Positions 15,397-24,233 of a stretch of 41,026 bases of DNA are shown in pieces. This stretch comes from an uncultured Saprospiraceae bacterium. Its GTDB lineage: Bacteria > Bacteroidota > Bacteroidia > Chitinophagales > Saprospiraceae. Position numbers and translations under genes: made by a program. The notes under the pieces are model-generated. The model worked only from the letters and a program-made list of their open reading frames with translations, did not search any database and had not been told where the DNA came from. Every line of letters begins with the position of its first letter. Position 1 is the first letter of the stretch. The stretch spans positions 1-41,026 of the forward strand of contig CALGJS010000005.1 of assembly GCA_937927835.1 (NCBI GenBank), in the 5' to 3' direction.

Positions 15397-16755
15397 CTAA
15401 TATGCTTTCTGAGTTTTTGGTCTCAACGGTTCAATTTTCCCGCAAAGCAACCAAACACTTGCTATGGCTAATAAAGCAAGTCCTGCACCTATAATAAATG
15501 CTGGAGAATAATTGCCATCTGCTGTCAACCAAGGAACAAATCGAACCAATCCTGCTGCGCTAAATTTGGCAGCCATTCCAGCAATCCCTGCTAAAGTTCC
15601 AACCGTTTTTCCACCAAAAAAATCACTTGGTAACGTCTGTACATTTCCAATCGCAGTTTGAAAACCAAACAAGATGATAGCCATTAATAGTACGGCCGTT
15701 ACAGGTAGACTAACTTCTCCAAATGGATTTAGATTTAATATATTTTGGACAATGGTTGGATCTGCCATCGCTAACAAACTTGGTAGCATAATTAAACAAC
15801 CAAGGGTGATAACGAACTTCCGAGTCCGGTCTACGTTCCAACCTTTTTGCATCCGGTTTTGCGCCAACAATCCACCGTACCAAGCACCAAACATTGCACC
15901 GACATAAGGAACCCATCCATATAGACCAATTTCTTTTACATTCATGCCAAATACTTCATACAAATAAATCGGAATCCAAACTACAAACAACCACCAAATC
16001 GGATCAATTGCTGCAGAAGCAATAATGACGCCCCAACTTTGTTTGTGTTGTAATAGTTCTCCGGTAGAAGGATTGTAACCCTCGTCAAACTCACCATCAC
16101 CATCTAGGTCTTGGTTTTTTTGACCAGTCAAGATATATTCCTTTTCTGACTCAGACAACCAAGGGTGCGTTTTTGGAGGCGATTTGACAATGACCATCCA
16201 AGGAATTAACCACAATAATCCTATTAACCCGACCACGACAAAGATCATTTGCCAGCTAAAATATATCGTTAAAAAAGCGATCAGCGGAATTGAAATGATT
16301 CCTCCGATGGCAGCACCGGAGTTGAATATTCCTTGGGCAAGCGCTCTTTCTTTGGTTGGAAACCATTCTGCATTTGCTTTGGCTGCTCCAGGCCAATTTC
16401 CTGCTTCCGCAACTCCTAAGATACCACGGAAAATACTGAAACTTAAAATGCCTTGTGCAAAAGCATGAAGTGCCGTGGCGATCGACCAAACGCCGATTGA
16501 TAAAGCAAATCCTAAACGAGTACCAATCCAGTCAAATATTTTTCCGAATATAGCTTGTCCAAATGCATAAGCGAACATGAAAACTACAGATATTATAGCA
16601 TAAATATCTTTTCGTTCTAATTCCGTCTTATCTGGATAGAGGTCTTTTGCAATGTCAGGCCAGAGGACCCCCATAGACTGGCGATCAATATAATTGATTA
16701 CTGCTGCTAGTGCTACTAACCCAACGACCCACCAACGTAAACCTTTAGATTTCAT
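15397..16755 (-). CDS. MFS transporter, hexuronate (ExuT-like) type
   Basis: A 452-residue carrier of the anion:cation symporter group of the major facilitator superfamily, with about 12 hydrophobic segments. The start MKSKGLRWWVVGLVALAAVINYIDRQSMGVLWPDI contains the NYIDR motif typical of hexuronate/glucarate carriers, and loop 4-5 has RGILGVAEAGNWPGA. It would bring unsaturated uronate monomers or DEH into the cytoplasm. The central loop (near residues 210-230) contains DLDGDGEFDEG, which matches an EF-hand-like calcium loop; this is odd for an MFS carrier. It lies between kdgF and the two SDR genes, as in other alginate loci of marine Bacteroidota. Confidence 0.93.
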   Translation of the reverse strand: MKSKGLRWWVVGLVALAAVINYIDRQSMGVLWPDIAKDLYPDKTELERKDIYAIISVVFMFAYAFGQAIFGKIFDWIGTRLGFALSIGVWSIATALHAFAQGILSFSIFRGILGVAEAGNWPGAAKANAEWFPTKERALAQGIFNSGAAIGGIISIPLIAFLTIYFSWQMIFVVVGLIGLLWLIPWMVIVKSPPKTHPWLSESEKEYILTGQKNQDLDGDGEFDEGYNPSTGELLQHKQSWGVIIASAAIDPIWWLFVVWIPIYLYEVFGMNVKEIGLYGWVPYVGAMFGAWYGGLLAQNRMQKGWNVDRTRKFVITLGCLIMLPSLLAMADPTIVQNILNLNPFGEVSLPVTAVLLMAIILFGFQTAIGNVQTLPSDFFGGKTVGTLAGIAGMAAKFSAAGLVRFVPWLTADGNYSPAFIIGAGLALLAIASVWLLCGKIEPLRPKTQKAY

Positions 16756-16791
16756 AATGTGTTTGTTTCTTGTTTATGTAATGATGACTGT

Positions 16792-17133
16792 CTATAAAAA
16801 GTCTTCCCTTGCAGGACTAAATACGTCTACTAATTGTCCTGCTTTTGTACAGATACATCCGTGCATTACGAAGGGTAGTACGTAGAAGGAATCACCAGCC
16901 TTGATGGTTCTTACTTCATCACCAATCGTCATCTCAAATTCTCCGCTTTGGACATAGGTTACTTGAGAATGATGGTGATTGTGCATTTCTCCTACTCCGC
17001 CATCTTGAAAGTCAGCAACCACCATCATGATCTTATCATCGTAACCGTGAATTTTACGGCGCAATTTTGGGTTGACTGTTTCCCATTCCATTTCTTTGTC
17101 AAAGTGAAATCCTTTAGTTGGTTTAATTTCCAT
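16792..17133 (-). CDS. kdgF: Cupin protein KdgF (unsaturated uronate ring opening)
   Basis: Converts the 4,5-unsaturated monomers made by alginate lyases to the open-chain DEH. The 113 residues form one cupin domain. Metal ligands are visible in the first cupin motif (H51, H53, Q57, in MHNHHHSQ, with G64 six residues on) and the second (H91 in VLPFVMHG). The length and the Gln in place of Glu fit KdgF. It sits between the PL17 lyase and the uronate transporter, exactly where its product is needed. It is spaced 20 bases from PL17 and 36 bases from the MFS gene, so it is surely part of the operon. Confidence 0.92.
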   Translation of the reverse strand: MEIKPTKGFHFDKEMEWETVNPKLRRKIHGYDDKIMMVVADFQDGGVGEMHNHHHSQVTYVQSGEFEMTIGDEVRTIKAGDSFYVLPFVMHGCICTKAGQLVDVFSPAREDFL

Positions 17134-17153
17134 TGTATAACGTTTTTTAAAAT

Positions 17154-19433
17154 TTATTTAATCATATACCCACCTTGCCATTCTAATAGTTTTTCTTCAA
17201 TTTTTAATTGATGTTTGGCTTGGTCTGATGCGTCTTTATTTGAAATAGCTAAGGTCCAATTTTTTCCAGATTGATGTATAATTTTTACCACTGTATATTC
17301 TATTGAATCATGAATGACTTCTATTGATGTTATACTTGGAAAAGGACTTACCGGAGTTTCAGAAACTGGATCATAGCTTCCATGAGATTCCACTACGGAG
17401 GCGAAAACACTATTTCCTGCTTTTCTTCTTTGTATAAAAACTGGATCAGGACGTAAATTAAAACTTGGATCATTTGCTCCAGCTCTTCCTAAAATTAATT
17501 CATCATTTGGTAGGGCAGAAGTAGTCATGGTAAATACCTTTCCTCTTACTTGACCGCCACCATCGCCTTGATGTCCAAACCAAGTGATTTGATTGGTGGT
17601 ACCGGTAGATTTTCCGCTGGCTTCCTTCCAAATATGCTGATACCCATGATCCGAACCAAGGGTAGTCATGTTATTGGTTTGAGCAGTATAATCAAAATTT
17701 GTTGAAATTAAATGACCATGATACCAGATGGGTAAATCATATTGATGCTCTTTTTCTGATGCTACTTTTAGCACATCAATTAATAATGGATTTCTTAGGT
17801 TTTCGTCTTTTAATAAAACGAAGGTTCGATGCATGGTTGCACCTTCATAAGCATATAATTCTTTTGCGCTGACTGCTTGCGCGTTTGGATTTTTTATATT
17901 GAAAAAATATTGATCCGGATGATTTGCTTCCGCTGCTTTGACCTTGCCATTATAATGAGACGTTTCATCAATGACTAATGTATTATGAGCGATGGTCTGT
18001 TTAGCAAAAGTCTTATTTTCTTTTAGGTACCGACCTCCACCTTTTTGATCAATATTTACCCATCGGGAGGCACCATAATCTTGGATTACTTCACCATCTT
18101 CATCATAAAGAGAGTAGGAGAGTTTATCAAAATGGCCATGTCCCATTCCATGAGCAGCGTACTTTGCAACGACACAAATTTCGTTTCCTTCTGAATTGTC
18201 AGCACGAATAATTCCTAACCCTCCATGCTTTCCTTCTGCTCCGTCACGATAAGCGATTGATTTATGTTTGAATGGTACGGTTAATCCTTTTTCGATATCA
18301 GCGGCAGTTTTATAACCAGCTACATCTAAAGTAACTTTTCCTTGTTTTTGAGCAATGGAAAGCAACATTGGATCACTTCCAAAATCTAAGTAGGCAATAT
18401 CTACCGCTGCGATTACTTCTCGAGAATTCCAAGACATTCCTTTTTGAGAATCATTGATGGGAAAGAATTTTCCTTGCGCGTCTGTCTCGTATAAAAGCGA
18501 GTAAATAGATTTTTCCAAAATTTTATCTCGGTAATTATAAATGTCTAAATCTGGACGATTGTTGGCCAAGGATTTTGCAAAAAGTAGAAACGGAGTCATC
18601 GCATATCGAAGGTAATAAGGTCCTTCGGTAAAATGTCCATCCGGTGAAAAAGAAAAATCTAGTTGTGCAAAAAAGCCTGCTTTATTTTGTCCATCTACTT
18701 TTATAAAACCACCATCATTGTCAACCATGGAATTATCTAATCCATCATTTTTTAAACCATATAAAGCTCTTTGGATTAAGACCTCATCATTCATAACCAA
18801 ACCGATCATTCCAACCGCAGCGTTGCCCCAAGTACTATGGTTGTGTACACGATTATAGAATTTTGGGTTGTCTGTAGAAATCCATTCGGCCAAAGGACGA
18901 AATAGGTCTTTCTCTACTAAGTCCCTTTCTTTTTTTGGCATAAAATCATAAACAGCATCATAGGCTTGACTTACGTAAACCAACCAGTTGGCATCGTTTA
19001 AACATTGCCAAAAAATCTTTCCAGTGGCATAGCTTCGATCGGTTGGATGTTTAGGAAGGGTAGGGAACATTTTTGCATAAGCCAATAAATTTTGACGAAT
19101 GTATTCCGCGTATTTTTCTTCTCCAGTGATTTGATAAAGATTACCTGCCTTTTGTAAAATAAACCAATTCTTTTTATGACGTTCGTGGGTATAACCACCC
19201 GCCATGTCTTTTGGAATCGGAACCTTTACGCCAATTTCTATTTCTGCATCCACCTCGGCTTTCGTGGTTGCTACTATATTGTCAAACATAGGTACTTTGC
19301 CTAAATTTGAACGAATTTCTTTTACCCCTTCTTTTGTTAAAATCAAATTAGGATGAGAGATTTGAGCAAAGGAGTTTAATCCTGTTCCAAGGAACAAGAA
19401 AAATAGGACTAGAAGAAATATATACTTATTCAA
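17154..19433 (-). CDS. Oligoalginate lyase, polysaccharide lyase family 17
   Basis: An exolytic lyase that releases unsaturated monomers from alginate oligomers, probably in the periplasm. The 759-residue protein has a signal peptide (MNKYIFLLVLFFLFLGTG, cleaved after SFAQ), an alpha/alpha toroid domain (about 60-370; NRVHNHSTWGNAA and TEGPYYLRYA carry the likely His, Asn and Tyr of the active site), and a C-terminal heparinase II/III-like beta domain (AAHGMGHGHFDKLSYSLY with metal-binding or catalytic His). No ATG fits: the frame offers three TTG codons, and TTG 19433 gives a proper signal peptide and avoids overlap with the upstream stop (19444), so I use it. It is directly followed by kdgF. 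Confidence 0.94.
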   Translation of the reverse strand: MNKYIFLLVLFFLFLGTGLNSFAQISHPNLILTKEGVKEIRSNLGKVPMFDNIVATTKAEVDAEIEIGVKVPIPKDMAGGYTHERHKKNWFILQKAGNLYQITGEEKYAEYIRQNLLAYAKMFPTLPKHPTDRSYATGKIFWQCLNDANWLVYVSQAYDAVYDFMPKKERDLVEKDLFRPLAEWISTDNPKFYNRVHNHSTWGNAAVGMIGLVMNDEVLIQRALYGLKNDGLDNSMVDNDGGFIKVDGQNKAGFFAQLDFSFSPDGHFTEGPYYLRYAMTPFLLFAKSLANNRPDLDIYNYRDKILEKSIYSLLYETDAQGKFFPINDSQKGMSWNSREVIAAVDIAYLDFGSDPMLLSIAQKQGKVTLDVAGYKTAADIEKGLTVPFKHKSIAYRDGAEGKHGGLGIIRADNSEGNEICVVAKYAAHGMGHGHFDKLSYSLYDEDGEVIQDYGASRWVNIDQKGGGRYLKENKTFAKQTIAHNTLVIDETSHYNGKVKAAEANHPDQYFFNIKNPNAQAVSAKELYAYEGATMHRTFVLLKDENLRNPLLIDVLKVASEKEHQYDLPIWYHGHLISTNFDYTAQTNNMTTLGSDHGYQHIWKEASGKSTGTTNQITWFGHQGDGGGQVRGKVFTMTTSALPNDELILGRAGANDPSFNLRPDPVFIQRRKAGNSVFASVVESHGSYDPVSETPVSPFPSITSIEVIHDSIEYTVVKIIHQSGKNWTLAISNKDASDQAKHQLKIEEKLLEWQGGYMIK

Positions 19434-19443
19434 AATTATTTTT

Positions 19444-20709
19444 TTATAAACTTTCTGCAATTGCAACTACGCCATTATAAGAAATGATGCAAGCAAAAAT
19501 AAAAGACAAAACAATACCAGTATTCAACAGTAAACCAGCTTTGTGTTCTTTCATAATATCTTTTCGGTTAACTAAAACAAAAATGCCTAAAATCACAAGT
19601 GGCAAAACAAAAACATTAAAAACCTGTGTCATGATTTGCGCTTTAATTGGATTGGCTCCTAAAATGGGAACACTCAGTCCGATAATGCAAGCAATAGCGG
19701 TTAGTATTTTAAATCGTTTAGATTTCATGTCTAGTTTTCCATTTTGATAATCTGCAATTAAGAGCGGAGAGATCATCAAGATTGGAAAGATAGAAGACAA
19801 TCCAGCTGATAAGGTTCCTAAAAAGAAAATAGCAATCGCAAACTTTCCTGCAATAGGTTCAAGCGCAGTAACAATATCCAATACTTTGGTTACTACTTTA
19901 CCTTCTTCATAAAAAGCACCCATGGAAACCGCCATGATCGAAGCACTGATTATAAAAATCAAAATAGCTGCCCATTTGGCATCCTTTTGTTGGTCTTTCA
20001 TATTTTCAATCGTCCAACCTTTTCCTTGTATAAAAAGAGGTCGAGAAAGAAAAGTTGCAGAGGCCATGGTCGTTCCTACAAAAGCAGCGACCAGCATTTT
20101 TCCACCTTCCACTTGCGGAATAGATGGAATCATTCCTTTAGCAATTTCGCTCGGATCTGGCAGAATAATAAATAGCGAAAGGAAAAAGGACAGTCCCATA
20201 AAGGAGACAAAAATTAATAATATTTTTTCAAAAAAGGAATAATTCCCATGCCAGAGTACGGTGTACATTATTCCTATAATGATCAAAGCAATAATCAGCA
20301 CTGCCGAATATTGATACCCCTCCAAAGATGGAATAAAAAGTACCAATGTTTCAAAGATGGCATTGGCCGAAATGCCCAAAATTCCTATCAATGAATTCCA
20401 TTGTCCGAAAGTGATACCGATGATGATGAGGATAGAAATAATATTTCCAAACATCACATGCTTCCTAAAACCAAATAATGCCGTCTCTCCGGTAACCAAG
20501 GCATATCTTCCATAAGCTTCCATTAAAACCCAAGAAAACAAACAACTTAAAAATAGTACCCATAATAATTGCATTCCATATTGGCTTCCTGCTACTACCA
20601 TAGAGGTCACGCTTCCCGTGCCGATGGTATATCCAATAGCAAAAATTCCTGGACCAATGGCCAGCATCAATAGGTAGAGTTTTCTAAGTATATTATTTTG
20701 TTCTTTCAT
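19444..20709 (-). CDS. Nramp-fold membrane transporter lacking the metal-binding motifs
   Basis: A 421-residue protein with about 11 membrane segments and clear Nramp/APC fold sequence (GPGIFAIGYTIG, AGSQYGMQLLWVLFLS, TGETALFGF). The Nramp metal ligands are replaced. The TM1 DPGN motif aligns with G30-T31-G32-S33, counted back from the conserved AGSQYG. The TM6 MPH motif aligns with A216-S217-A218 in VGTTMASATFLSRP. Metal transport is therefore doubtful. The gene lies inside the alginate operon, between a surface glycan-binding lipoprotein and PL17, only 10 bases from the PL17 start, so an organic substrate such as a uronate is plausible but unproven. A terminator-like hairpin upstream separates it from the sus genes. 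Confidence 0.85.
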   Translation of the reverse strand: MKEQNNILRKLYLLMLAIGPGIFAIGYTIGTGSVTSMVVAGSQYGMQLLWVLFLSCLFSWVLMEAYGRYALVTGETALFGFRKHVMFGNIISILIIIGITFGQWNSLIGILGISANAIFETLVLFIPSLEGYQYSAVLIIALIIIGIMYTVLWHGNYSFFEKILLIFVSFMGLSFFLSLFIILPDPSEIAKGMIPSIPQVEGGKMLVAAFVGTTMASATFLSRPLFIQGKGWTIENMKDQQKDAKWAAILIFIISASIMAVSMGAFYEEGKVVTKVLDIVTALEPIAGKFAIAIFFLGTLSAGLSSIFPILMISPLLIADYQNGKLDMKSKRFKILTAIACIIGLSVPILGANPIKAQIMTQVFNVFVLPLVILGIFVLVNRKDIMKEHKAGLLLNTGIVLSFIFACIISYNGVVAIAESL

Positions 20710-20730
20710 TATCGAGTTAAAGAAAAATAT

Positions 20731-20762
20731 GCAGGTTTCTATTTTTCTAAACAGAAACCTGC
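20731..20762 (-). terminator. Intrinsic terminator or attenuator inside the alginate operon
   Basis: GCAGGTTTCT (20731-20740) and AGAAACCTGC (20753-20762) form a perfect 10-bp stem with a 12-base loop. On the minus strand it is followed by ATATTTTTCTTT, a T-rich tail. It lies between the PKD lipoprotein and the Nramp-like gene and would lower transcription of the intracellular enzymes relative to susCD. Confidence 0.7.
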
Positions 20763-20806
20763 GATATTAAAACTGTATGAAATTTTTTAACAATAAGATT
20801 AATTAT

Positions 20807-22741
20807 TTATTCAATGATAACATTATCAAGGAATACTTCATGGTCTCCATCAATTGCATCTAGAGATCTAACATAAATAACGATCTCATTAGAGGAGGCG
20901 GTAAAGGTCATGGTGTTGGTTACAAAGGCATCAAAGTCATTTGTAATTTCCATATACCCATCAATAGCAGGATCAGAGGTAGAAGCATCAATACCTACTT
21001 CGGTAGTGATTTCTTCATTCAAAATAAATACTTCTGTATTTACACCCATTGCTTCAGAGCGGGTATCAATAGAGAAAGTATACTCCGTACCTTGTTCCAC
21101 TCGAACCACTTGATACAAGCGACGACAAGGATCACTGAATTTTCCTCCTCTTGTTCCGTTATTTCCACCGCTAGTAGAACCAGGCTGTTCATTACTACAA
21201 TAAGTTGCGTCGATATAGGCATTCAAATCTGTGTTATACCAAAGTGCTCTGTAAGGGCTTTCAATTTCATTTCCGTTATTGTCTACAACCGTGCTATTTG
21301 GTGTCATATCCCAAGCATCAGCATTGTCTCCCGTAACGTTGGTATATTCATCAAAAGTACCATTCAAAACTTGTAAGATAAATCCTTCTGCAATGATGAC
21401 CATTTCTGTGGCTTCACTAGTATTGTCTGTGATACTGTAAGCGGTTAAGGTTACTGTATAAATGCCATCTTCTGCATAGGTATGCGTAGGATTCATTCCA
21501 GTGAATTGAAATCCATCACCGAATTCCCATAATAACATTACTGCTCCTTCAGAAGCATCTGTAAAGTTAATGGTTTTATAGTCTGCAGGATCGGCAACAT
21601 ATTCGAAGTCAGCCGTTACAGGAGCCAAAATGTTTATCCCTCTAGTGAGGTCGCCAGTCAAGTTGGTTGGTCCAGTTACAGAAAGTTTAACTTCGTAAGC
21701 ATCAGGCGTTGCGTAAACATGGGTTGGAGATTCTTCTGTAGAAGTATTTCCATCACCAAAGTCCCATAGGTAAGTTGTCCCACCCGTAGAGGTATTGGTA
21801 AAAGTATACTCTAGGAAGTTGGTTTCACTTTGCAGGATATCAAATCCTACGGAAGGAGGAACTGCACCAGGAAGTCCAACTTCAATAGAAAAGTTATCCA
21901 ATCGAGCTTCTACCGGACCATTAAAGAAATAAATTGCTACAGTCTCATTGTCGCCAGAGTTAAAAGATAATTGCTGTTCTAAATAAATGGTTGGATCCGT
22001 ATCATCGTTTACGGTAACAGAGGCGATGGTTGCTGCTGCTGCATCTGCTCTGCTGGTAATTGTCCCTCCATTATCAGTTACCCCAAGAATAGACACAGTA
22101 ACAAAAGGATCAGCTGAACCAGTTAACATGGTATACCAAAATGTAAGGTCATAATTTGTTTCCCGTTCTACGGTAATTTCTTGGTATCCAATACGATCTT
22201 GTGAAGCAGGCAACTTAGCACCTTGATCACCAAAAGTTACTGGGCTACTCGTAATTTGAATAACCCCACCTATGTCATTATTTCTCCAAGAATCTCTACC
22301 ATCACCAGAGCCATCGGGTAGGGTGTTGTCCTCAAACCCAGCTTCTTGAATGATTGGCTGGAAAGGCCCTTCTACTACGATTACGTCGATGGTTACTTCG
22401 CCCGTTTCACCATTTCCATCACTAGCAACCAGCTTTACGGGGTAGGTACCTTCATCAGGAAATGTAAAAAGAGGATCTTCTTCGGTTGAAGTATTTCCAC
22501 TTCCGAAATCCCATTCAAACTTGATCGCTTCAAACGATAAGTTTGTGAATTTGATGGTTTTAAAATCATCAGAAGTAGAGGCATAAGAAAAGTTTGCCGT
22601 AGGAAACTCATTGTCTATTTTTGAGCCAGACTCTGGCAAATCAAACTCGAACTGTTTTTCACAACCAACAAAAAAGATGGTTGCCAACACGAGCAGGCAC
22701 AGAAGCGTTGTGCGTTGGAATTTATTTAATAAATTTTTCAT
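20807..22741 (-). CDS. PKD-domain surface glycan-binding lipoprotein
   Basis: A 644-residue lipoprotein, lipobox FFVG-C27. The order is PKD 1 (about 45-125, with FEWDFGSGNTS), a jellyroll CBM-like domain (about 130-290, ending ARLDNFSIEV), PKD 2 (about 295-375, YLWDFGDGNTS), PKD 3 (about 380-455, LLWEFGDGFQF), and a C-terminal jellyroll domain (about 455-644, ending EVFLDNVIIE). The two jellyrolls resemble family 4/22-type carbohydrate modules; PKD domains act as spacers. It occupies the third place after susC and susD, where SusE/F-like binding proteins are found, so it probably binds alginate at the surface. It is 19 bases from susD. Confidence 0.92.
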   Translation of the reverse strand: MKNLLNKFQRTTLLCLLVLATIFFVGCEKQFEFDLPESGSKIDNEFPTANFSYASTSDDFKTIKFTNLSFEAIKFEWDFGSGNTSTEEDPLFTFPDEGTYPVKLVASDGNGETGEVTIDVIVVEGPFQPIIQEAGFEDNTLPDGSGDGRDSWRNNDIGGVIQITSSPVTFGDQGAKLPASQDRIGYQEITVERETNYDLTFWYTMLTGSADPFVTVSILGVTDNGGTITSRADAAAATIASVTVNDDTDPTIYLEQQLSFNSGDNETVAIYFFNGPVEARLDNFSIEVGLPGAVPPSVGFDILQSETNFLEYTFTNTSTGGTTYLWDFGDGNTSTEESPTHVYATPDAYEVKLSVTGPTNLTGDLTRGINILAPVTADFEYVADPADYKTINFTDASEGAVMLLWEFGDGFQFTGMNPTHTYAEDGIYTVTLTAYSITDNTSEATEMVIIAEGFILQVLNGTFDEYTNVTGDNADAWDMTPNSTVVDNNGNEIESPYRALWYNTDLNAYIDATYCSNEQPGSTSGGNNGTRGGKFSDPCRRLYQVVRVEQGTEYTFSIDTRSEAMGVNTEVFILNEEITTEVGIDASTSDPAIDGYMEITNDFDAFVTNTMTFTASSNEIVIYVRSLDAIDGDHEVFLDNVIIE

Positions 22742-22760
22742 TATATTATTTTAATTTTTT

Positions 22761-24215
22761 TTAATTGTAACCAGGATTCTGCGTTAGAAGTCCATCACTT
22801 AGATTAATTTCTCTATTAGGAATCGGTAATAATAACTTTCTAGCATTGTACTCACTGTATCCCATCTCAGCAGCATGTGCACTAAGTACTTCATCTGCTA
22901 CGCCAAATCTCTGTAAATCAAAAAATCGTTGATTTTCGAAAGCCAATTCTACCCGTCTTTCATCAAGAAGATCTTGCTTAGAAATGGAAGTAGGTCGATC
23001 AGCTACGGGATCAAATCCAGCTCTTGCTCGAACCTTCATGTAAGAATCAATGGCAGCAGTATTGGCAGTTTGACCTCCACCAGCTAAAACAGCTTCTGCA
23101 TGCATTAATAACACATCAGCATACCGTAAAACAATAAAGTCATTACCTGCTTGTTGAGGAGTTGCACCATAGGTTGGAGGACTGATAGATAAGTCCGTTC
23201 CTTCTGGTAAGAATTTAGCTATTTCAGTAAAACGTGGTAAAGTGATAAAGGAAGTCGAATTTCTATTTCCTCCACGAGCATTAAATGCTGCTACTAGATT
23301 ATCATTAAGAATGTTTAGACCATCTTGACGTCCTTGTCTGTAAGTTGCCGTAAATTCAGCAGAGTATCCTTGACTTTCAAAGACGACTCCTGCGCTGAAT
23401 GGCACAACAAACATGACCTCATCATTCATTTCAGTATAAAATACATCATGAAAATCAGCTTCTAAAGCGAAAGCTTCACTAGCAATGATATCTTCACATA
23501 ACTGTTGAGCCGCTGAATAATTTCGACCCCCTTCTGTTAAATAGACCTTAGCCAATAAACCTTGAGCAGCACCTTTAGAAGCTCTTGCTTTGAACGAATT
23601 GTCTAAATTATCAATCGCTTCTTGAAGATCCGCAATAATTTGTTCATAAATACTAGCGGATGCTACTCTTGTAAAAAGTAATTCATTATCAGCAGGTGCC
23701 GCTACTGTTGTTAACAATGGCACATCTCCATAAAGTCTTACTAAATTAAAATAAGCATAAGCTCTTAAAAATTTCGCTTCGGCTGCATAAGTGGCTCTGT
23801 TTCTTTCATCCGCTACTTCAATATAATTTAGAATATTATTAACTCTAAAAATAATTTCATACATAGATTGGTAATAATCTTCAGATTGCACATTATCTGG
23901 ATCAGTTCGGTATCGGTGAAAGTCCGCTCGTGAACCTTCTAGGGTAGCAGTACGGGTGTTATCACTACGCAACTCTGTTACCATAAATTCAAACTGTACT
24001 CCTCGGTTAGCCCGAGCTGAATTAGTCTGAGCCGAAACACTAGTTCCTTGCAAAGCATCATAGATTCCAATAATTCCTGCTAGTACATCCGCATCAGAGG
24101 CAAAAAATGCATCTAAAACAATGGCAGAATCCGGCAATGGATTTAAAAACTCATCATCACAGGAGTGGAAAAGAAGTCCTATAACAACGAGAACTATATA
24201 TTTTGTATATTTCAT
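22761..24215 (-). CDS. susD: SusD/RagB family outer-membrane lipoprotein
   Basis: A 484-residue surface lipoprotein with C19 at the lipobox (LFHS-C-DDEFLNPLP). It has the usual SusD parts: the N-terminal Asp-rich start, TPR-like helices (AEAKFLRAYAYFNLVRLYGDVPL near 140-165), and the conserved C-terminal LLDERRVELAFENQRFFDLQRFG and IPNREINLSDGLLTQNPGYN. It forms the lid over SusC and captures oligosaccharides. Spacing to susC is 18 bases. The surrounding alginate genes suggest alginate oligomers as ligand, which the sequence alone cannot prove. Confidence 0.96.
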   Translation of the reverse strand: MKYTKYIVLVVIGLLFHSCDDEFLNPLPDSAIVLDAFFASDADVLAGIIGIYDALQGTSVSAQTNSARANRGVQFEFMVTELRSDNTRTATLEGSRADFHRYRTDPDNVQSEDYYQSMYEIIFRVNNILNYIEVADERNRATYAAEAKFLRAYAYFNLVRLYGDVPLLTTVAAPADNELLFTRVASASIYEQIIADLQEAIDNLDNSFKARASKGAAQGLLAKVYLTEGGRNYSAAQQLCEDIIASEAFALEADFHDVFYTEMNDEVMFVVPFSAGVVFESQGYSAEFTATYRQGRQDGLNILNDNLVAAFNARGGNRNSTSFITLPRFTEIAKFLPEGTDLSISPPTYGATPQQAGNDFIVLRYADVLLMHAEAVLAGGGQTANTAAIDSYMKVRARAGFDPVADRPTSISKQDLLDERRVELAFENQRFFDLQRFGVADEVLSAHAAEMGYSEYNARKLLLPIPNREINLSDGLLTQNPGYN

Positions 24216-24233
24216 TTTATTAATTTTATTAGA

